From the NCBI GenBank assembly GCA_004293675.1, contig READ01000015.1, positions 355,000 to 402,161 on the forward strand: a stretch of 47,162 nucleotides of DNA, written 5' to 3'. The DNA comes from Betaproteobacteria bacterium. GTDB taxonomy: Bacteria > Pseudomonadota > Gammaproteobacteria > Burkholderiales > Casimicrobiaceae. The notes under the pieces are model-generated. The model worked only from the letters and a program-made list of their open reading frames with translations, was not told the DNA's origin and ran no database searches. Shown one piece after another: positions 17,798-27,700 of this stretch. Within the stretch, counting starts at the first letter, position 1. Every line of letters begins with the position of its first letter. Both the position numbers and the translations under genes were made by a program.

Positions 17798-18795
17798 GTT
17801 GTTGCGGCGCTGCGCTGCGCAGAAAAAGAAACGGTTTGTACCGACGGCGGAGCGGTCGCGTTTTGCTCTGCGCGCATCTTCGCTTCAATCTCTGAATCGA
17901 CATCAAATGCGGTGTCGCCCAGGCTCTCCCAATCACCGCGAGCCGTGGCGTCGATCGATGCGAAATCAAACAACTTGCTATCGGCCAAATGCGACGGCAC
18001 GACGTTCTGCAAACTCCGAAACATCGTCTCAATTCGACCGGGAAATTTTTTGTCCCAGTCTTCGAGCATGCGACCGATCACCGCACGTTGCAAGTTGGGT
18101 TGCGAACCGCACAGATTGCATGGAATGATCGGGAAATTACGCTCGTTGGAATACTTGATGATGTCTTTTTCGCGCACGTAGGCGAGTGGTCGAATCACCA
18201 CGTGTTCACCGTTGTCGCTCACCAATTTCGGTGGCATGGATTTGAGCTTGCCGCCGTAAAACATGTTGAGAAAAAACGTCTCCAACATATCGTCGCGATG
18301 GTGACCTAGCGCGATCTTTGTACAGCCCAATTCCTTCGCCGTGCGATACAAAATGCCGCGCCGCAAGCGCGAACACAACGAGCACATGGTTTTGCCCTCT
18401 TCCAGCACTCGCTTGACGATGCTGTAAGTGTCCTGCTCGACGATCTTGAAGGGTACGCCCGTGGTTTCAAGATACTGCGGCAAGACATGCGCGGGAAAGT
18501 CAGGCTGCTTCTGATCCAAGTTGATCGCGATCAATTCAAAGTTCACCGGCGCCACCACTTGCAGCGCCTGCAACATGTCGAGCATGGTGTAGCTGTCTTT
18601 GCCGCCCGACAAACACACCATGATTCGGTCGCCCTCGGCAATCATGCCGAAATCGGTCACCGCTGCGCCGACCACGTTTCGGAGCCGCTTGCCGTCCCGA
18701 GACAGCGAAAACGGCAGGGTTCGCGGTTTTCGAGAAATCGGCAGCGAAATTGCGTCGTCGAATGAAACTTCGCTTGCAGAGAGAGTGTTTTCCAT
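17794..18795 (-). CDS. ttcA: tRNA 2-thiocytidine(32) synthetase
   Basis: ATP- and iron-sulfur-dependent thiolation of cytidine 32 in the tRNA anticodon loop. The 333-residue protein has the PP-loop SGGKDS at 63-68, the [20 protein letters not shown] motif with the first CxxC, GHHRDD, and a second CxxC in [14 protein letters not shown]. This matches TtcA rather than TilS. Residues beyond about 300 are a low-complexity tail. It starts 45 bp from the divergent HtrA-like gene and overlaps the molybdopterin gene by 4 bp. Confidence 0.95.
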   Translation of the reverse strand: MENTLSASEVSFDDAISLPISRKPRTLPFSLSRDGKRLRNVVGAAVTDFGMIAEGDRIMVCLSGGKDSYTMLDMLQALQVVAPVNFELIAINLDQKQPDFPAHVLPQYLETTGVPFKIVEQDTYSIVKRVLEEGKTMCSLCSRLRRGILYRTAKELGCTKIALGHHRDDMLETFFLNMFYGGKLKSMPPKLVSDNGEHVVIRPLAYVREKDIIKYSNERNFPIIPCNLCGSQPNLQRAVIGRMLEDWDKKFPGRIETMFRSLQNVVPSHLADSKLFDFASIDATARGDWESLGDTAFDVDSEIEAKMRAEQNATAPPSVQTVSFSAQRSAATT

Positions 18796-18840
18796 GCGAG
18801 TATTTTAGTTCCGGCCCTCTCGCAGTTTTAGGAGATCGAA

Positions 18841-19866
18841 ATGCGCACGTTTCTCTGGCTTGCCCCGTTGGTAATGTCGGCCTGTTGGTGCGGATCGGTG
18901 GTCGCTCAAACGAGCGACGCCAAAGCCGCGATGGATCGCCTTGCCGATTCGATGAAGCCTGCGGCCATCGAAAAGGCGCTCGCCAGTGTGGTGAAGCTCA
19001 AAACCATTGCCGCACCCAACGCCCGCAGCAACGCCACGCTCGGCAATGAGCGCGAAGGCAACGGCATTTTGCTGGCACCCCGACTCGTGCTCACTATCGG
19101 CTACTTGATTATGGAGGCCGACGAAGTCGAAATCACCGATTCCAAAGGCCGAAAGCTTCCCGGAAAAGTTGCCGGATTTGACGCGCAGAGCGGCTTGGGA
19201 CTGGTGCGACTGTTGGCGCCCGCCCAGGGCGAAGTCATTGCTTTGGGTGACGTGAAAACCTTGAAAGCCAAAGACGCGGTGCTCGCCGTCGGCGCGCATG
19301 GCAACGTCTCGCCCGCGTTAGTGAGCTCGCGGCGCGAATTCACTGGCGGCTGGGAATATTTGGTTGAAGAAGCCATTTTCACCGTGCCGCCGATTGCCGA
19401 TTGGGGCGGCGCGGCGCTGATCGAGCCGAGCGGAAAGCTCGTGGGCGTGGGATCGCTCTTTGTGCGCGACGCGGCGGGCAACGGCAGCGGTGTGTCGGGC
19501 AACATGTTTGTGCCCATCGATTTACTCAAACCGATTCTCGATGAACTCATTGCTAACGGCAAACGAAGCGGCGCGCAGCGCCCGTGGCTGGGCATCACAA
19601 CGTTTGAGGACGAAGACGGCGTGAACGTATCGCGTTTGTCGAAATCCGGTCCCGGCGATTTAGCGGGCGTTGAGCGCGGCGACATCATCAGCGCCGTGGG
19701 TGCAACCTCGGTCAAAACACTCGCGGAGTTTTACCGCGCCGTGTGGGCGACGGGCGACGCGGGCGTCAATGTGCCGCTGACGGTAACGCGCGGAAAAAAT
19801 GAATTGACCGTGACGGTCAAGAGTGTGGATCGGGCGTCGCAGTTTGCGGCCAAGACCTCACACTGA
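18841..19866 (+). CDS. HtrA/DegP-like protein with PDZ domain, catalytic triad lost
   Basis: A 341-residue exported protein: signal peptide about 1-23 (cleaved near VVA-Q), trypsin-like fold about 45-235, PDZ domain about 245-335 (RPWLGITTFEDEDGVNVSRL, PGDLAGVERGDIISAVG). In the family's usual motifs the catalytic residues are replaced. The His motif reads LTIGYLIM, with Tyr88 at the His position. The Asp motif reads DAQSGLGLVRL, with Gly118 at the Asp position. The Ser motif reads ADWGGAALI, with Trp188 at the Ser position. It should therefore be a chaperone or binding protein rather than a protease. It is divergent from ttcA. Confidence 0.85.
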   Translation: MRTFLWLAPLVMSACWCGSVVAQTSDAKAAMDRLADSMKPAAIEKALASVVKLKTIAAPNARSNATLGNEREGNGILLAPRLVLTIGYLIMEADEVEITDSKGRKLPGKVAGFDAQSGLGLVRLLAPAQGEVIALGDVKTLKAKDAVLAVGAHGNVSPALVSSRREFTGGWEYLVEEAIFTVPPIADWGGAALIEPSGKLVGVGSLFVRDAAGNGSGVSGNMFVPIDLLKPILDELIANGKRSGAQRPWLGITTFEDEDGVNVSRLSKSGPGDLAGVERGDIISAVGATSVKTLAEFYRAVWATGDAGVNVPLTVTRGKNELTVTVKSVDRASQFAAKTSH

Positions 19867-19870
19867 CTGC

Positions 19871-20704
19871 TCAATGCTGTGGGCCGTGCGGCAAGCCGTT
19901 TCGCTCGGCTTGCGCGCAACAAGTCATGAACCTATCCTGCGCCTCGTCAAGGGCATCAGAGGATTGGCTGCGCCACCAGGCTAGACGTTGTCGTACCTGC
20001 TCGAGTTCATCGCCAAAGCTCTGGGGGGTAGCCGCAAATGATCGCGCGAACAACCCCCAGCGAACGCCGTGGCGCACGTATGAAGCGATGACCAGATCGA
20101 CCGGAACAGCGAGCCGGGCCGAGAGACGCCCGAAGCCAAGAAAGCTAAATCCCACGCCCCGCGCCTTAGCAACAGCAGCGATACGGTCAATCCAGCCGTC
20201 TTTCACCGGCCCAAAGCGCGTTCGATAGCCCATAGAAAGCGCCAGGTCATTGGTGCCGACGTAAAGGGTGTGCACACCGGGCAGCGCCGCTACCGCGTCG
20301 ACACTGTCAAGGATGTCAGCGTGCTCGACCATCAACACCAGCTGAGCCCGCCCAGCCACCTGATCGACGACCTGCTGAGCCTGGCTAAGCCGACGCAGCA
20401 TAGGCACCATCAAGCATTGAACGCCACCACTCAGTAACGATTCGATTTCAACCTGAAGGTGGGGGCCGGGGCCGTTGCATCGGGCGAATAGTTTTTCTGA
20501 GCCCACCAGCTCACGCATCATTGGAACCGTCTCTCGTGAGTGCGCAGAGATCAGGCTGCCCGTGCCTGCTTGTCTTTCGTGCTTACCAATGATTTCGAGA
20601 TCGGGACCAATCCATCTCACGCCCGCCGAGAGCGCGGCGCGCGTCAGTGCTGGGTCAATTGTCCAGCAAGCGAATTCAAAATCGCAATGTAATGGGTCGA
20701 GCAT
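19871..20704 (-). CDS. HpcH/HpaI-type aldolase/citrate lyase family protein
   Basis: A 277-residue (beta/alpha)8-barrel protein of the 2,4-dihydroxyhept-2-ene-1,7-dioate aldolase / citrate lyase-beta superfamily. Supporting blocks are IGPDLEIIGKHER, FARCNGPGPHLQVEIESLLSGG, QLVLMVEHADILDSVDAVAALPGV and YVGTNDLALSMGY. These enzymes cleave or form C-C bonds next to a pyruvate or CoA-ester enolate with a divalent metal. The usual Glu of the metal site lies in the MVEHADIL block, and the second acidic ligand is probably Asp in VGTNDL. The substrate is unknown. It is divergent from a glycosyltransferase. Confidence 0.78.
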   Translation of the reverse strand: MLDPLHCDFEFACWTIDPALTRAALSAGVRWIGPDLEIIGKHERQAGTGSLISAHSRETVPMMRELVGSEKLFARCNGPGPHLQVEIESLLSGGVQCLMVPMLRRLSQAQQVVDQVAGRAQLVLMVEHADILDSVDAVAALPGVHTLYVGTNDLALSMGYRTRFGPVKDGWIDRIAAVAKARGVGFSFLGFGRLSARLAVPVDLVIASYVRHGVRWGLFARSFAATPQSFGDELEQVRQRLAWWRSQSSDALDEAQDRFMTCCAQAERNGLPHGPQH

Positions 20705-20926
20705 AGGTGGTACATGGTAGGACGAATTACGCGGTGCCTCGCTTCGTTTTGCAACAAAGTGTAAAAATCCACACTATATCGTGAATGCAAAACGCCGAAT
20801 ATCGCATTGCTTGTCCGCGTTGCGAATTCACGCCCCGAACGTATTGACCTAATCTGAGCTAGGCTTGCGCATCTAGCTATTCACGGCGTAGTGTTGCGCC
20901 ATGCGGAGCCACACCCCAATTCGACA

Positions 20927-21667
20927 ATGAAAATTCACCTCTACACCATTGCGTGGAATGACATCGCACTTCTGCCTTTTTATTTATCCTACTACGGTGA
21001 TTGGGTCGACCGAATCATCGTCTATGACGACGGCTCCGACGATGGATGCCTCGAGCTGTTTCGCGCGCATCCCAAGGTCGATTTGCGAGCGTTTCCAGCC
21101 AAGCAAGACTCATTCGTGTTAACTGCCAATGCGCTGTGGGATTATGCATGGTCGGAGAGCCGCAACATAGCTGACTGGGTTGTCATCGCCAACATCGACG
21201 AATTTTTCTGGCATCGCGATGGCATGCGAACCTATCTTTCAAAGTGCACCGAAAATCGAATCACCGTGATTAAACCGTTGGGTTACGAAATGGTGGGTGA
21301 TGCCTTCCCACCCGTTGGCTCAGATCTGTTGCGATCACTACCTATGGGCGTGCCAATGTGGGGGCTCGACAAGCAACAAATCTTTAATCCTGGCGCTATC
21401 TCGGATATGGATTTTGGTGTTGGCCGTCATGTTTCTAGCCCTATTGGGCGAGTGAAGGTGACCGACCCGCCAGAGGCCAAGCTGCTTCACTACAAATATG
21501 TTGATATGACGGGCTACCACAATCCGCGGCAGGATGCGCTCAAGGCTCGCCTGTTAAAAGGAGACCGGGATCGGGGCTACGGTTCGCACTACAACGCGAC
21601 TACGCAGGAGCGGATGCGGTCGTTTCTTTGGCTAAAGCATCATGCAGGGCGGGTGGTTGATGGGTAG
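20927..21667 (+). CDS. Glycosyltransferase family 2-like protein
   Basis: About 246 residues from the ATG at 20927 (MKIHLYTIAWNDIALLPFYLSYYG). An inserting-type GT-A fold is suggested by RIIVYDDGSDDGCLELFR and by ANIDEFFWHRDGMRTYL, whose acidic residues would hold the metal and nucleotide sugar. This matches the small GT2_4/GT92-like group often annotated as glycosyltransferase family 2. The acceptor is unknown. There is no membrane segment. The ketopantoate-reductase-like gene starts 12 bp downstream, suggesting co-transcription. Confidence 0.78.
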   Translation: MKIHLYTIAWNDIALLPFYLSYYGDWVDRIIVYDDGSDDGCLELFRAHPKVDLRAFPAKQDSFVLTANALWDYAWSESRNIADWVVIANIDEFFWHRDGMRTYLSKCTENRITVIKPLGYEMVGDAFPPVGSDLLRSLPMGVPMWGLDKQQIFNPGAISDMDFGVGRHVSSPIGRVKVTDPPEAKLLHYKYVDMTGYHNPRQDALKARLLKGDRDRGYGSHYNATTQERMRSFLWLKHHAGRVVDG

Positions 21668-21679
21668 GCGATTGAGCCC

Positions 21680-22708
21680 ATGAAAGTTTGCATCTTTGGC
21701 GTCGGCGCTGTGGGCGGTTTGCTGGCCCATGGCTTCGGCCAGAGTGCAGGCTGCGACGTCTCAATAGTGACCCGAGGCGCGCACCTTGAGGCCATCCAAG
21801 CCCGCGGACTCACGCTTGTCTTGCCCAATGGTGAGCAACGAACGCAGCGGCTGCGCGCTGTCTCAAGCGCAGCGGAGCTCGGGGAGCAGGACTATGTCTT
21901 CGTTACGCTCAAAACGTACTCGCAGCCTGAGTCAGCAGACCAAGTTGCCGCTCTGCTTGGCGCGTGCGGCGTGGCTGTGTTCGTCTGTAACGGAATTCCT
22001 TGGTGGTGGAGCCATGGATTGCCGGCGACGGCTGTGAACGACGCGCCATCTTCAGTGCTCGATCCGGATCAAAGGCTGTGGCGACTTGTGCAACCAGAGC
22101 GAGTTATCGGCTGTGTAGCCTATTCAACCAATGAGCTGACTGCTCCGGGCGTGGTGCAGCATGCCGGTAACAATCTTTGGAAGCTCGGAGAGCCTGACGG
22201 CTCGGCAAGTTCGCGCCTTGCCCACTGTAGCGATTTACTACGCACCGCGGGATTTCATACTGAAACGACCGACGACATCAGGCGCGCTGTGTGGGTAAAG
22301 CTTCTGCGCAACGCCTCACTGAGTCCGCTCTCGGCGCTCACGCGATGCGCCATCGGCGAGCTGGGTGAACGAGCCGACATGCTCGCCATCATTGATGTGC
22401 TGGTCGATGAGATCGCAAGCATTGCCCGCGCCACAGGGCACGATCTGTCTGGCGAAGTCGCGTTGGCGAAAGGCGTTGCGCAACGCGCGTCGGAGAAATC
22501 TCGGCTTGCCGCTGCGCACGGCGTGGCTAAGTCAGACACACCGTCAATGCTGCAAGACGTGCTGCGGGGTAAGCCCATCGAGGTCGAAGCGATCCTTGGC
22601 GTTCCGCATGAATTCGCCCATCGCGCAGGGATTTCGTGCCCAACCCTATCGATGTTGCTATCGCTTTTGCGTGCGTTGAATTCAAGCGCAGGGCGGCGCT
22701 TGAATTGA
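21680..22708 (+). CDS. 2-dehydropantoate 2-reductase (ApbA/PanE) family protein
   Basis: NADPH-dependent oxidoreductase of 342 residues. The Rossmann motif GVGAVGGLLA opens the protein, followed by IVTRGAHLEAIQARGL and VFVTLKTYSQPE. The catalytic Lys block is DIRRAVWVKLLRNASLSPLSALT, and the C-terminal helix region has DTPSMLQDVLRGKPIEVEAI. Family members reduce ketopantoate to pantoate, but many paralogues act on other 2-keto acids. Its place after a glycosyltransferase, not with panB/panC, makes a paralogue role likely. Confidence 0.85.
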   Translation: MKVCIFGVGAVGGLLAHGFGQSAGCDVSIVTRGAHLEAIQARGLTLVLPNGEQRTQRLRAVSSAAELGEQDYVFVTLKTYSQPESADQVAALLGACGVAVFVCNGIPWWWSHGLPATAVNDAPSSVLDPDQRLWRLVQPERVIGCVAYSTNELTAPGVVQHAGNNLWKLGEPDGSASSRLAHCSDLLRTAGFHTETTDDIRRAVWVKLLRNASLSPLSALTRCAIGELGERADMLAIIDVLVDEIASIARATGHDLSGEVALAKGVAQRASEKSRLAAAHGVAKSDTPSMLQDVLRGKPIEVEAILGVPHEFAHRAGISCPTLSMLLSLLRALNSSAGRRLN

Positions 22709-22742
22709 TGTATGGCAGCCGATGCGCGCGGCAACTAGCCAA

Positions 22743-23426
22743 TCAATCGCTGCTGGTCAATCCAAGCAAGCTCAGCAAGTTGCTGAAAATGTTGAATACG
22801 TTGATGTAGATCGACAGCGTGGCGCTGACGTAATTCGTCTCGCCGCCGGTGATGATTTGGTTCAGATCGTACACCGTCCACGCGGCGAACAGGCCAATGA
22901 AAAGCACTGAGCAAGCAATCATCAGCGCAGGCATTTTGAACACGATCGCGCCGATCGCCGCGAGCAGAATCACGAAGAAGCCGACCCACAGAAATTTGCT
23001 CATGCCAGTCAAGCGCGTTTTGATCATGCTGGCAATCGTTGCCATTGCTGTGAAGATGACCGCCGTGCCGCCAAAGGCATACATGATGAGCGTTGCGCCG
23101 TCTTTGAGCGAGAGGATGCGGCCGAGCAGGACCGAGAGCCAAAAGCCCATGAAGAACGTGAAGCCGAGCAGGATTGCCACACCGGCGCCACTGTTTTTGG
23201 TGCGCTCAATGGCGTAGCTAAAGGCCATCACTGCGCCGAGAAGTACGATCAAATTGACCCACCACGCGCCAAAGCCTTTGAATCCCATCGACACGCCGAG
23301 CGCCGCGCCCGCAATCGTTGGAATCATTGAGACCGCGAGCAACAGGTAAGTGTTGCGCAGCACGCGATTTTGTGAACTGGCTAGCGCTTCGCCGCCATGA
23401 ATGGGAGCTACGTTTCCGTTTTCCAT
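22743..23426 (-). CDS. Bax inhibitor-1/YccA family membrane protein
   Basis: A 227-residue integral membrane protein with about seven hydrophobic segments, including LLLAVSMIPTIAGAALGV, WWVNLIVLLGAVMAFSY, VAILLGFTFFMGFWLSVLL and ALMIACSVLFIGLFAAWTVYDLNQI. The last block, with DLNQI, and the C-terminal SIYINVFNIFSNLLSLLG are typical of the BI-1/YccA/YbhL family, where bacterial members can leak calcium or bind FtsH. The ATG at 23426 has an AGGA 9-10 bases upstream (GGAAGGAACTCATC); an earlier ATG at 23510 is less likely. Confidence 0.92.
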   Translation of the reverse strand: MENGNVAPIHGGEALASSQNRVLRNTYLLLAVSMIPTIAGAALGVSMGFKGFGAWWVNLIVLLGAVMAFSYAIERTKNSGAGVAILLGFTFFMGFWLSVLLGRILSLKDGATLIMYAFGGTAVIFTAMATIASMIKTRLTGMSKFLWVGFFVILLAAIGAIVFKMPALMIACSVLFIGLFAAWTVYDLNQIITGGETNYVSATLSIYINVFNIFSNLLSLLGLTSSD

Positions 23427-23826
23427 GATGAGTTCCTTCCTGAAGAACAGACTGAGAATGTCTATGACAGGCAAATGTAGTGACAAGTTGCATTGGGTGC
23501 AAGGGTGCAAGGGTGCAATCCCTTGGCGACATCGCTTCTCTTCGTGCCGCGCGCTGTGCTGAAAACGGCGCTTGCAGAAGGTCGAATCTGTTGCAAACCC
23601 AGCAAATCAGGGTTTTCCGTTCGATTTAGCATAAAAAAATGCTCAATTTCCGGCATTGAGCCGAAATTTGTGGCATTCTCTCGCCCACGCGGTTCAAGCC
23701 AGAAGCTGGGTTCCGTGCGTTAGCGAGTTTCCTGGTTCCCGAGTGTGAGTGCTGCTACAGCGTCGATACTGATCGAGTCCTTGAAATCCGCGTGTTTTAT
23801 TAGTATCAAGGATAGATCTAAACACT
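23427..23826. other. Intergenic region, 400 bp, with an 8-bp tandem repeat
   Basis: It separates the divergent BI-1 and RRM genes. Three tandem copies of GGGTGCAA lie at 23495-23518. The 120 bp before the RRM gene are AT-richer and could hold its promoter and an untranslated leader, as in cold-inducible RNA-binding genes. A TTGAAA at 23781-23786 with TATCAA 17 bases on is a weak promoter candidate. No further gene was found. Confidence 0.4.
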
Positions 23827-24201
23827 ATGGGTAATCGTTTATTTGTGGGCAATATTAGCTTTCGTGCTACGCCCGAAATCATTCGCGAAGAATTCACCGC
23901 ATTCGGTGAAGTTTCCGATGTTCACCTGCCAATGGATCGCGAAACGGGCCGCATGCGTGGCTTTGCGTTCGTGACGATGGGCACAGACGCAGCCGCACAA
24001 GCTGCAATCGCCGGTATGAATGGCAAGCCAATCGAAGGTCGTCCTTTGGTGGTTAACGAAGCACGTCCAGCACCTGCTGGCGGTGGCGATCGTCCTCCAC
24101 GTGGTCCTGGCGGCGGCGGCGGTTTCCGCGGCCCACGTTCGGGCGGCGGTGGTGGCGGTGGTGGCTACGGCGGTGGTGGTGGCGGTGGAAACCGCTACTA
24201 A
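23827..24201 (+). CDS. RRM-type RNA-binding protein with Gly-rich tail
   Basis: A 124-residue cytosolic RNA-binding protein. One RRM spans about 3-80, with RNP2 as RLFVGNISF and RNP1 as MRGFAFVTM. The tail (about 85-124) is Gly/Arg-rich with runs of glycine and ends NRY. Such proteins in Proteobacteria and Cyanobacteria are often cold-induced and bind RNA broadly. A strong terminator follows 50 bp after the stop, so it is a single-gene unit. Confidence 0.94.
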   Translation: MGNRLFVGNISFRATPEIIREEFTAFGEVSDVHLPMDRETGRMRGFAFVTMGTDAAAQAAIAGMNGKPIEGRPLVVNEARPAPAGGGDRPPRGPGGGGGFRGPRSGGGGGGGGYGGGGGGGNRY

Positions 24202-24250
24202 ATCGTTGCTGCTTTGATCGCGAAATTCGTTTCGCGGTTAAGCCAAACGT

Positions 24251-24279
24251 AAAAAAGCCGGGTTTATCCCGGCTTTTTT
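24251..24279 (+). terminator. Rho-independent terminator of the RRM gene
   Basis: A run of six A plus GCCGGG (24251-24262), a 5-nt loop, then CCCGGC plus six T (24268-24279). It is a perfect 12-bp stem including the A/T part. It could also work on the minus strand. Confidence 0.93.
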
Positions 24280-24463
24280 GTGGCTGCTGTTTTTTGATTA
24301 AGCTTTTTCCGTGTATGTCTTATGAAATATGGGCTTCACGTAAATTATTCTATATTTTGAATAGCCAATAAAATTGATCGAATGCCTTGTTTCATAAGGC
24401 CCTTGAAGAAAAAGCTTTTGTTTGGGTGAGAGCCGGGTGCGAATCCCCGCCCACACGCCGAAT

Positions 24464-24748
24464 TTATTGACCGCGCTTAAAAAACACCTGCCGCGCTGCC
24501 CAAGCGAGCACCCCCAAATCGTCCAACCACCCGACGATGGGAATCCAATCCGGCAGCAAATCAAGCGGCGAGAGCACGTAGAGTAGCGCGAGCACGCCAA
24601 TAGCAACACGCTTCCACTTGCTGCGCGACGCCAACGGCGTTTGCGCTCCCGTTCCGCCCGCCGTGTTGCCGCTTGACGCAGCGCGCGGGGCGCCTTGATC
24701 CATGCGAACTGGTGTGGCATCAATGATGACGGGTTCAACTTTGGCCAT
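24464..24748 (-). CDS. DUF1232/YkvA-type small membrane protein
   Basis: A 94-residue protein whose C-terminal half has the DUF1232 core VLSPLDLLPDWIPIVGWLDD, overlapping a hydrophobic helix. The N-terminal part is polar and Ala/Gly/Thr-rich. Function is unknown; members are small inner-membrane proteins. The ATG at 24748 has AAGGAG 7 bases upstream, preferred over an ATG at 24778. It follows the DUF748 gene in the same direction (42 bp). Confidence 0.85.
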   Translation of the reverse strand: MAKVEPVIIDATPVRMDQGAPRAASSGNTAGGTGAQTPLASRSKWKRVAIGVLALLYVLSPLDLLPDWIPIVGWLDDLGVLAWAARQVFFKRGQ

Positions 24749-24790
24749 GCTCAAACTCCTTGCGAAATGGCGAATCAACGTAGGACAGAT

Positions 24791-27700
24791 CTACTTTACC
24801 GAAAGTGCCAAGGTCGTGGCGACTTGATCGGCTTTGCTCTGGGCAACGGGCTGTGGAGCGGCCACGCTAACGCGGCTCGCATCGAAATTGTTGACCCCGA
24901 CAACCGTGTTTCGGATCGCTTCGGCACGTAAACCCGCCAGCGCGGCATAGGCGAACTCAGGCACGACTTGCTTTGAGCGAATTAATTTGAAGAGCTCAGG
25001 GTAATACTGGGCCCGCGCCGCTGCGGCCTCTGCACGGCCTTTTTCGGTGACTCGCTCGCGTGCGTTTTGCAGCAAACCGGTGACCGCGTTCCCCGCAGGC
25101 GGTAGAAATTTAGCCCGCAGTTTTACGGCCTCATCGCCCACGGTCGCGGCCATGTCGTCGAGTGCGGCTTGTACCTTGGCGTCGGTGAAGGAAATGATGA
25201 GCGGTTCGTTGGCCGCCGGTGGCTTCATGCCTGCTCGTTTGCTGACCTCGAGTTTCAAGATGTTGTCGGCCAGCGCCTCGCGATCACGGGCGGTGTCAAA
25301 GCGGCCTTCGATCGTGAGCTTGAGCTGAGGTCGTTTTTCCAGCGCTTTCGATAGCTTGCCCAATTTCTCTCGCTCCGGCGGTAACAAGCGTGCCTCGCCG
25401 GGCTCGAAAATGACCGCTTCGAATGCCTCGCCACTGCCGCCTAAGAGCGCGCCGAGTGCCCGAAACGGCGCGGACGCAATTTTGGTGAGCACGTTACCGA
25501 TGGCTTTCCAGATCAATGAGCCGTAGCTAAATTGCGGATCATCGAGCGAGCCCTGGACTGGCAAACCCAGATCGATTTTGCCGTCACTATCGCGAAGCAG
25601 CGCGATGGCGAGATCGAGCGGCAGATTGGTTGCATCCGGGCTGTCGATCTTTTCGCCAAGCACCAAATTGTCGATCAACAGGCTGTTTTCGCCCTTGAGT
25701 TTTCGCTGTTCAATGTTGTAATCCAAATCGAGTGTTAGCTTGCCCGATTTGATGGCGCGGCCTGCGAACTTTCCTGAATACGGCGTGAGGCTCGCCATTT
25801 CCAAATTGCGAAACACCGCTTTGAGCTTGGTGTATTCGGTTGCGCCCAGCGGCGCGAGCGTGCCAGAGAGTCGCGCCAAGCCGAACTGATCGACTTTGCC
25901 CTCAAGCGACACTTCAGCGCGTGACGAAGGCTCGTTGGATAGGCCGACGACCAACCCCGACAGGTCAGAAATACGCGCACCAAACTGCGGCCGCAACGAC
26001 AAATCAGCAAACTCTAAATCGCCACCCGTCACTTGCAACCGTGCGACCTTGACGCGTGCTCCGCGATTGCCGTCCGCATCCATCGGAGGCGGGGCGGCAT
26101 TTGGGTTTGCGGGCGATGGTGTGGATGCAGAAGCTGTGTTCGGCTTGGCAATTTGCGCCAAATTCACGCTCCGATCCGCGCCGATGATGAGTCGTGTTTT
26201 AGCCTCATCAAGCAGTAAATCTCCCAGCGAGATTTCCAGCCGCTGGCGATCAGTGCGAATCGCGATGTCGTTGCTCGAGAGCTCGCGCCAGGTTGCGAAA
26301 TTTGCCTGCGCGACTTCATCGAAAATTTCAACCCCAGCCAATGTTGCTGACGCATTCACCCGCCACGGCTCGGCCGCGCTGGGCGCGGTGTCGAATGTGA
26401 TCTTGACGTCGCTCGAAAATTCGCCTTGATTGAGTTTGAGACGCGTGTTTTGATTCAAGTACGGCGAAAACGGCGCAAGCAGAACTTTTTCTGCATTGAG
26501 CGCAGCGTTGCCATCGCGTTTGATCGGATTGAACGTCGCGTTGGCTTTGATTGCGCCGCCGCCGGCCACATTGGTTGTCGCTCGGGCAACGATAGGCTTC
26601 GAACCGTCCAATTCGATGCGATCAATGTTGATCGCGAGGGCTTCGAAAACGTGACTCAACGGGCTTGAGAGCGTTGTGTCAGCGAGCACCAATCGGCCGT
26701 TACTTAGCGCAACACCACTGATCGAAACTCGCTTCGCTGGGGCTGCAGCGGGCGCGATAGACGCCTTGGTTTGGGGTGGGTCTGAAGCGGCCAGCGCGAG
26801 TTTCTCCGCGAGATCCAAGCCAGTCTTGCTGAGGCTCGCCAAAAGTTGTGGCGTCAGAACTTCGATGCGAGGCAATTCGATTTTTGCGCTCAACACATCA
26901 GTGCTGAATTGCGGCAGCCGGATCTCTTTAACCGAGAGCCACGGCGGCGTGTCTGCGGCAGTATCGTCGCGAAGCGTGAGCTCGCTCGCTTTGACTGTTC
27001 TGCTCGAAATGAGCGCAGTTGGTTTGACGCCGGTCGCTACCGCCACACCCAGCACCAAATCCAAGTTAACCGCCGCACGTTGAGGCGTGGCGAAGCTCGC
27101 ATCGCGAAGCACTATCTTGGCACGCTCCATCGCAATGTCGGGAGCATTGATGCGCCAAGGCAGCGCCCCGGCCGTGGTTTCAGTGGCAGCCGCGGCCTCG
27201 GGTTGTTTTTTCTGACTAGGTGTTGCACCTAGCGACGCGAACGGCACAGCCATTTCACCACGCGTGTTGCGTGACACATTGACGTCCGCGCCGTCGAGCC
27301 GAACGTTAGCAACGCTAATGATTTGTTCGACGACATTGACCGACACTGAATCGATCGCCGCGCCTGAAAGTGAGGCGAATGCGGCTTCGGGGTCTGCACC
27401 CGCCGCTTTGACCGAAATCGCCCCCAACGCAGCGTTAAAGGGCTCAAGCGCGTAAGAGATCTGCGACGGCTGTGAAGCGCTCGCATTGTGCTTGACCCAC
27501 GAAAAACTGAGGGGTGATAGCTCAATCGATTTGAGCGTGGCGATGTCGTCGCTCGAATTGACGGCAGCCGCAGCTGGGTTCCGCAGTGACACATCCGCTA
27601 AATCAAGTTTGCCGCCGCCCACGCCAACCGCAACGAAGTCCGTTCCCGCTGCCACGCTGTAATTGGCCCGGAGCGTCGCCATGCCGTCGATCGCCAAAGG

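Noticed and set aside
24420-24465. GCCGGGTGCGAATCCCCGCC string resembling a tRNA T-arm
   Set aside because: No acceptor, D or anticodon arms could be folded around it on either strand.
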